The notes below the pieces were generated by a model. That model worked only from the letters and a program-made list of their open reading frames with translations, searched no databases and was not told where the DNA came from. A program made the position numbers and the translations under genes. A DNA stretch of 64,000 nt from Mesorhizobium kowhaii. GTDB taxonomy: Bacteria; Pseudomonadota; Alphaproteobacteria; Rhizobiales; Rhizobiaceae. Location of the stretch: assembly GCF_003253745.1 (NCBI RefSeq), contig NZ_MZXV01000013.1:372001-436000 (forward strand). The letters are read 5' to 3'. This document shows positions 59,656 to 64,000 of this stretch, in pieces (position 1 is the first letter of the stretch; each line of letters opens with the position of its first letter).

Positions 59656-60858
59656 TCACGCCGTCTGCAGCTCCCGGCGTGGCAGCGGCGGGAAGGCGAT
59701 GGCGATGCCGACCGCGCCAAGGCCGATGATGGCCGAGCCGATGAACAGCCAGGAATAGTTGGCATAGGTATCGAACACCATGCCGCCGGCCAGCGGACCG
59801 AGCGCCATGCCGAGGCTGGACAGCATGGTTGCAGCGCCGAACACGGTGCCGAGGATGCGTTGGCCAAAATATTCGCGCGCCAGCACCGCATAGAGCGGCA
59901 TCACGCCGCCATAGGTGGCGCCGAAGATGACGGCCAGCATATAGAACTGCTCGAGCTGGCTGATGCTGAGATAGGCGGCAATGACGATCGCCTGGATCGC
60001 GAGGCCCGCGATCAGCACCGGCTTGACGCCAAGCCGATCGGCAAGCACGCCGTAGAAAAGCCGCCCGCCAAGGCCAGCGAGGCCCTCGACGCTGTAGATC
60101 GAGACCGCCGCCATCGGCGCCACGCCGCACAGCATGGCATAGCTGACCATATGGAAGATCGGCCCGGAGTGTGCCGCACAGCAGGCAAAGAAGGTCAGCC
60201 CGAGCACGATGAATTGCGGCGAGCGCAGCGCCTGGCCGACCGTCAGGCCGGCGCCTTCGGCAACCGGCGCGGAACCGGTATCGGCCACGGCCGGTTTCGG
60301 CGGCTGGCGGACCAGCAGCACGGCTGGCAACAGCAGCACCCATGCCGTGATGCCGATGTCGAACATGGCCGTGCGCCATTCATAGGCCGAGATCAGCCAG
60401 CGGGCGAAGGGCGAGATCGTCATCGGTGCTACGCCCATGCCGGCCGAGACCAGCGAGACCGCCAGGCTGCGGTTGGTGTCGAACCAGCCGGTGGTCAATG
60501 CGATCATCGGCGCGAAGAAGGCGCTGGCCGCGAGGCCGACCAGCACGCCATAGGTGATCTGGAAGGTCAGCAGCGAGCCGGCGCGGCTGGCCAGCACCAG
60601 CGCCAGGCCGAGCAGCACCGCACCGATCGTCACGACGATGCGGGCGCCAAAGCGGTCGGAGAGGGCGCCCCAGGCGAAGCCGCCAAGGCCCATCACCAGG
60701 AAGTTCAGCGTCATGGCACTCGAAATGCCGGCGCGCGACCAGCCGGTGTCGATCGCCATCGGCTCGAGGAAGATCGCCAGCGAAAACATCGTGCCGATGG
60801 CGACACAGGACATCAGCGCGCCAGCCGCGACGATGACCCAACGATAGGAAAGGTTCAT
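59656..60858 (-). CDS. MFS transporter, OFA/monocarboxylate-like
   Basis: 400-residue 12-helix transporter. IGTMFSLAIFLEPMAIDTGWSRAGISSAMTLNFLVMGLGGFAWGALSDRFGARIVVTIGA is the start of the OFA/MCT-like group, and DTNRSLAVSLVSAGMGVAPMTISPF follows in the first half. Such proteins carry organic anions (oxalate/formate, pyruvate and others). Convergent with the MocR gene, 10 bases apart; no functional link established. Confidence 0.85.
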   Translation of the reverse strand: MNLSYRWVIVAAGALMSCVAIGTMFSLAIFLEPMAIDTGWSRAGISSAMTLNFLVMGLGGFAWGALSDRFGARIVVTIGAVLLGLALVLASRAGSLLTFQITYGVLVGLAASAFFAPMIALTTGWFDTNRSLAVSLVSAGMGVAPMTISPFARWLISAYEWRTAMFDIGITAWVLLLPAVLLVRQPPKPAVADTGSAPVAEGAGLTVGQALRSPQFIVLGLTFFACCAAHSGPIFHMVSYAMLCGVAPMAAVSIYSVEGLAGLGGRLFYGVLADRLGVKPVLIAGLAIQAIVIAAYLSISQLEQFYMLAVIFGATYGGVMPLYAVLAREYFGQRILGTVFGAATMLSSLGMALGPLAGGMVFDTYANYSWLFIGSAIIGLGAVGIAIAFPPLPRRELQTA

Positions 60859-61011
60859 GTTTTTCTCCCATGCCAGAGGGCAGCGCTACACGCTGCTTGC
60901 ATCCGAAGGACGGTGACGCAGAGGCCGATCCTACAATCCGGTTGCATTTTTTATCCAGTCTGACTGGCGCCTTTTCCCGCCGCCCCGGCCGCTTGCTATG
61001 GGCGGCTTGTC

Positions 61012-61097
61012 ACTCTCCCAAAACCGCTTCGCACTTTTGGGCGACATGGTTTTTTTGGACGCATGTCGTTGTCTCAAAACTGCTCCGGGCGACATGC
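61012..61097. repeat. Two adjacent diverged copies of the GCATGTCGCCCAAAA palindrome
   Basis: First: CTCTCCCAAAACCGCTTCGC then ACTTTTGGGCGACATG (61012-61047, left arm incomplete). Second: GCATGTCGTTGTCTCAAAACT then GCTCCGGGCGACATGC (61061-61097). They fill much of the 240-base gap between the MFS and Lrp genes. Confidence 0.75.
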
Positions 61098-61098
61098 G

Positions 61099-61557
61099 TC
61101 AGAGCGGCAGTTCAGATGTGTATTTGATCGTCTGGCTGGGGACGTCGGTCTTGACGTTCTGCACGCCCTTGATGCGGCTCAGATGCTCCGACTGGAAGCG
61201 GCGGTAGTCGTCGATGCCTGCCGCCACCACGCGCACCATGGCATCGCAATCGCCGAGCATCAGATAGCATTCCATCACCTGCGGCAGCTTGGCCACTTCG
61301 GTGGCGAAATGCTCGATCGTGTCCTCGTCCTGCGCCTTGAGCCAGATGCGGGTGAAGAAGGTGAGGCCCTTGCCGATGCTGGCCGGGTTGAGGACGGCGA
61401 CATAGCGGTCGATGACGCCGGCGTCCTCCAAAAGCTTCACGCGCCGCAGGCAAGGCGATGGCGACAGCCCAACTTCATTGGCCAGATCGTTGTTGGCCAT
61501 GCGGCCGTCGCGTTGCAGCGCCCGCAGGATGCGCTTGTCGATCTCGTCCAGCCTCAT
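61099..61557 (-). CDS. Lrp/AsnC-family transcriptional regulator
   Basis: 152-residue regulator. MRLDEIDKRILRALQRDGRMANNDLANEVGLSPSPCLRRVKLLEDAGVIDRYVA is the Lrp helix-turn-helix; the C-terminal RAM domain has MECYLMLGDCDAMVRVVAAGIDDYRRF. ATG 61557 matches family starts; two in-frame ATGs upstream (61572, 61593) fall in the operator-like dyad. Divergent from azlCD, the usual partner. Confidence 0.93.
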   Translation of the reverse strand: MRLDEIDKRILRALQRDGRMANNDLANEVGLSPSPCLRRVKLLEDAGVIDRYVAVLNPASIGKGLTFFTRIWLKAQDEDTIEHFATEVAKLPQVMECYLMLGDCDAMVRVVAAGIDDYRRFQSEHLSRIKGVQNVKTDVPSQTIKYTSELPL

Positions 61558-61574
61558 GGCTACAGATTCCATTT

Positions 61575-61605
61575 TTTTGGCAATTTGTGACATTCAATGC
61601 CAAAA
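61575..61605. promoter_or_regulatory. Candidate Lrp operator between lrp-like and azlC
   Basis: TTTTGGCA (61575-61582) and TGCCAAAA (61598-61605) are perfect 8-base arms separated by 15 bases. The half sites are about two turns of helix apart, as Lrp-type dimers need. Position between divergent genes supports an operator role. Confidence 0.5.
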
Positions 61606-61728
61606 TTCGATGAAATACAACAATCTTCGCAACCAAATTGCGAGACGGTTTGGGTATGTTCTCCGCCGACATCACTTGATTTCAAACGCAGCGGAAGCGG
61701 CGGCCGCGAGGCCGACCGATGGCAAAGC

Positions 61729-62463
61729 ATGAGCATTTCACAGGCAGTCGAGGCGGCAGGCGAGGGTTCGACGTCCGAATTCCGCCGTGGCGTGGCGTCA
61801 TGCGCGCCGGTGCTGTTCGGCACCATCCCCTATGCGCTGGTGCTCGGCGCCCAGGCCACCCAGAAAGGCTTGAGCATCGTCGAACTCTCGGCAATGACAG
61901 GGCTGAATTTCGCCGGCGGCTCGGAATTCGCGGCGATCCAGCTGTGGACGTCGCCGCCGCACATCGTGCTCATCGTCGCCATCACCTTCCTGGTCAACAG
62001 CCGGCACCTGCTGATGGGGGCGGCATTGGCGCCGTTCCTGCGTCACCTGCCGCGGCGCAAGATGTTTCCGGCGCTGTTCTTCCTATGCGACGAAAGCTGG
62101 GCGCTCGGGCTTGCCGACGCCAGGCAGCGCGCCGCGGCTGGTATCACGCCGGCCTTCAGCCCGCGCTACTATATGGGTGCGGCGCTGGCGATGTATCTCA
62201 CCTGGGTGGCGTTCACCACGCTAGGTGCCTTGCTCGGCCCGATGTTGGGCCATGTCGAGACCTATGGTTTCGACATGGCGTTCCCGGCCGTCTTCCTTGT
62301 GTTGATGCGCGGCATGTGGAAGGGCGTGGCCGCCGCGCGGCCCTGGCTGGTCAGCCTGGTCGTCGCGGCGCTGACCTATCTCATGGTTCCCGGCGGCTGG
62401 TATGTCGCGGCGGGCGCCGTGTCGGGGCTGGTCTCGGCCTGGTTCTTCTGGAGAGAAGCATGA
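61729..62463 (+). CDS. azlC: AzlC-family branched-chain amino-acid exporter subunit
   Basis: 244-residue inner-membrane protein of the AzlC/YgaZ family. FRRGVASCAPVLFGTIPYALVLGAQATQKGLSIVELSAMTGLNFAGGSEFAAIQLW is the conserved first third, and ITFLVNSRHLLMGAALAPFLRHL the second motif. Works with AzlD to export branched-chain amino acids. ATG 61729 (MSISQAVEAA) is chosen because the frame upstream runs through the regulator's operator. Stop overlaps azlD by four bases. Confidence 0.92.
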   Translation: MSISQAVEAAGEGSTSEFRRGVASCAPVLFGTIPYALVLGAQATQKGLSIVELSAMTGLNFAGGSEFAAIQLWTSPPHIVLIVAITFLVNSRHLLMGAALAPFLRHLPRRKMFPALFFLCDESWALGLADARQRAAAGITPAFSPRYYMGAALAMYLTWVAFTTLGALLGPMLGHVETYGFDMAFPAVFLVLMRGMWKGVAAARPWLVSLVVAALTYLMVPGGWYVAAGAVSGLVSAWFFWREA

Positions 62464-62759
62464 TCGACGCGACGACCCTCTTCACCATCGTGCTGATGGC
62501 GGGTGTCACCTATCTGACCCGGATAGGCGGCTATCTCGTGCTGCGCAACCGCACACTCAGCGCCCGTGCGACGGCGGTGATGGAGGCGGCGCCCGGCTGC
62601 GTGCTGATCTCGGTGATCGCACCGGCCTTCGTGTCGAGGAACCCGGCTGACCTTCTGGCGCTGGCCATCACTTTTGTCGCCGCAACACGGTTCTCCATGC
62701 TGCCGACCGTGCTGATCGGGGTCACCGCGGCGGGTCTTCTGAGGCATCTGGTCGGCTAG
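62460..62759 (+). CDS. azlD: AzlD-domain (YgaH-type) transporter subunit
   Basis: 99-residue membrane protein with about three helices. TLFTIVLMAGVTYLTRIGGYLVLRN and AVMEAAPGCVLISVIAP are AzlD features. ATG 62460 overlaps the azlC stop as ATGA, so both subunits are made together. Controlled with azlC by the divergent Lrp protein (inference). Confidence 0.9.
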   Translation: MIDATTLFTIVLMAGVTYLTRIGGYLVLRNRTLSARATAVMEAAPGCVLISVIAPAFVSRNPADLLALAITFVAATRFSMLPTVLIGVTAAGLLRHLVG

Positions 62760-62821
62760 GACAAAAAGGGCCGGCGCCGGCGCCTGCATTTTCTCACCGA
62801 TGGCTGTGTCGCCGCCGCGAT

Positions 62822-63880
62822 CTATTGGATCGTGGATGGGATGCGCCGACCCTCGGCATCGAACAGATGGAGCTGGGTCAGGTCCGGGGCCAGGAAAACC
62901 TGCTGACCCGGCATCACGCGGACCCGCTCGCGCAGCAGCGCGCTCAGCGTGTTGTTGCCGGCTTTGGCAATGACAAGGGTTTCCGAGCCGGTCGGCTCGA
63001 CCACTTCGACCACTGTCGGCACGCCGCTGTCGGAAAGCCTGAGATGTTCGGGCCGGATGCCCCAGGCGACGGCGCTTTCGGTCTGTTCCAACACAGGTAG
63101 CGGGAACACGATGCCGTCGCTGGCAGTGAAGCCGTCCGCGGTGGTGCGGCCCTGCAGGATGTTCATTGCCGGCGAGCCGATGAACTGGGCTACGAACAGG
63201 TTGGCCGGCCGGTCGTAGAGATCGAGCGGGGCGCCGACCTGTTCGACGATACCGCCATTCATGACGACGATCTTGTCCGCCATGGTCATGGCTTCGACCT
63301 GGTCATGGGTGACATAGACGATGGTGGTTCCCAGGCGCTGGTGCAGCGCCTTGATTTCGGAGCGCATCTGCACGCGCAGCTTGGCGTCGAGGTTGGAGAG
63401 CGGCTCGTCGAACAGGAAGACCTTCGGCTCGCGCACGATGGCGCGGCCCATGGCGACACGCTGGCGCTGGCCACCGGAAAGCTGGCGCGGATAACGCTCA
63501 AGCAGATCCTGCAGTCCCAGGATTGTCGCGGCGCGCGCAATCTTGTTGTCGATCTCGCGCTTGTCTTCCTTCTTCAGCGTCAACGCGAAAGCCATGTTCT
63601 CGCGCACCGTCATATGCGGGTAGAGCGCATAGTTCTGGAACACCATGGCGATATCGCGCGATTTTGGCGCGATGTCGTTGATGACCTTGCCTTCGAGTGC
63701 GATCTCGCCGGTGCTGATGTCCTCCAGCCCGGCGATCATCCTCAGCAAGGTCGACTTGCCGCAACCGGATGGGCCGACAAGGGTGACGAATTCGCCCGAA
63801 GCGATGTCCACCGACACGCCGTGGATGACCTTCGCCTTGCCATAGGCCTTCTCGACATCGGTGATGGAAAGCGCGCTCAT
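62822..63880 (-). CDS. ABC transporter ATP-binding protein, MalK/UgpC type
   Basis: 352-residue ATPase of carbohydrate importers. Walker A GPSGCGKST (about residues 36-44), signature LSGGQRQR (about 133-140), Walker B FLFDEPLSNLDAKLR (about 154-168), and H-loop VTHDQVEAMTMAD. The C-terminal TOBE/regulatory domain (about 240-352) has WGIRPEHLRLS. Family members (MalK, UgpC, ThuK, SmoK) serve several importers. The permeases it serves here are unknown; the ATPase-less thuEFG-like operon at 1.3-4.4 kb could use one like it. Confidence 0.92.
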   Translation of the reverse strand: MSALSITDVEKAYGKAKVIHGVSVDIASGEFVTLVGPSGCGKSTLLRMIAGLEDISTGEIALEGKVINDIAPKSRDIAMVFQNYALYPHMTVRENMAFALTLKKEDKREIDNKIARAATILGLQDLLERYPRQLSGGQRQRVAMGRAIVREPKVFLFDEPLSNLDAKLRVQMRSEIKALHQRLGTTIVYVTHDQVEAMTMADKIVVMNGGIVEQVGAPLDLYDRPANLFVAQFIGSPAMNILQGRTTADGFTASDGIVFPLPVLEQTESAVAWGIRPEHLRLSDSGVPTVVEVVEPTGSETLVIAKAGNNTLSALLRERVRVMPGQQVFLAPDLTQLHLFDAEGRRIPSTIQ

Positions 63881-63924
63881 CGTTTCATCCTTGGAAAAGA
63901 TCTGGCCCCGGAAAAGAAATGGCC

Positions 63925-64000
63925 TCAGAAAGAGACCTTGTCGCCGCCCTTGAGTTGCAGGATCTGCCGCGCCTCGTCAGAGGTGGCTACCGAGGCGCCG
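63925..64000 (-). CDS. C-terminal end of a gene, truncated by the window
   Basis: Only the last 25 residues are visible (ending DEARQILQLKGGDKVSF), with stop at 63925. It is 44 bases upstream of the ABC ATPase on the same strand, so probably in one operon. The ending (ATSDEARQILQLK) is reminiscent of BKACE/DUF849 beta-keto acid cleavage enzymes, but this is too short to rely on. Confidence 0.45.
   Translation of the reverse strand, partial: GASVATSDEARQILQLKGGDKVSF

Overview
The window is a stretch of GC-rich chromosome from an alphaproteobacterium of the order Hyphomicrobiales (Rhizobiales). Gene content, dispersed palindromic repeats and coding style suggest Mesorhizobium or a close relative; this is inference from recognised families, not a database match. 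No tRNA, rRNA, CRISPR, prophage or insertion sequence was found. About 62 genes are called. Two are interrupted by single-base frameshifts.

Layout: 0-8.9 kb holds the end of a lytic transglycosylase, a GNAT acetyltransferase, a three-gene sugar ABC importer of ThuEFG type without its ATPase, an LprI-type small protein, a DUF899 gene whose ribosome binding site lies in a long hairpin, a frameshifted cupin, a tandem pair of RidA-family genes and an FAD monooxygenase. 8.9-15 kb holds carB, an SH3-domain envelope protein, a metallophosphoesterase and an ArsR regulator. 15-26.8 kb is accessory: two efflux/regulator neighbourhoods (MFS, MarR-SDR, LysE-LysR), a RibD-type reductase, a methyltransferase, the divergent mntH-mntR manganese pair, a frameshifted secreted protein and a zinc metallopeptidase. 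26.8-31.1 kb holds an MFS-aldo/keto reductase pair, carA and a divergent YqeY-type gene.

31.2-44.4 kb is a stress and metal block lying between carA-yqeY and dnaG-rpoD: L,D-transpeptidase-like protein, DnaB-C-like ATPase, oxyR-katG, a MerR regulator with a Zn/Cd/Pb P-type ATPase behind a 19-bp-spacer promoter, an MFS exporter, a Na/Pi cotransporter-like protein and an RcnB-like periplasmic protein. 44.5-49 kb is dnaG-rpoD. 49-53 kb holds small accessory genes, including a DMT exporter with a histidine-rich tail and a PadR regulator with clear operator repeats.

The most distinctive system is at 53.0-59.7 kb: a five-gene minus-strand operon (Gfo/Idh/MocA dehydrogenase, IolE/MocC-like dehydratase/isomerase, periplasmic sugar-binding protein, permease, ATPase) divergent from a MocR-type GntR/aminotransferase regulator. 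The set matches the logic of rhizopine (methyl-inosamine) catabolism, moc, but with a dedicated ABC importer and without any demethylase-type oxygenase genes in view. The window ends with an OFA-like MFS gene, an Lrp regulator divergent from azlCD, a MalK/UgpC-type ABC ATPase and the tail of one more gene.
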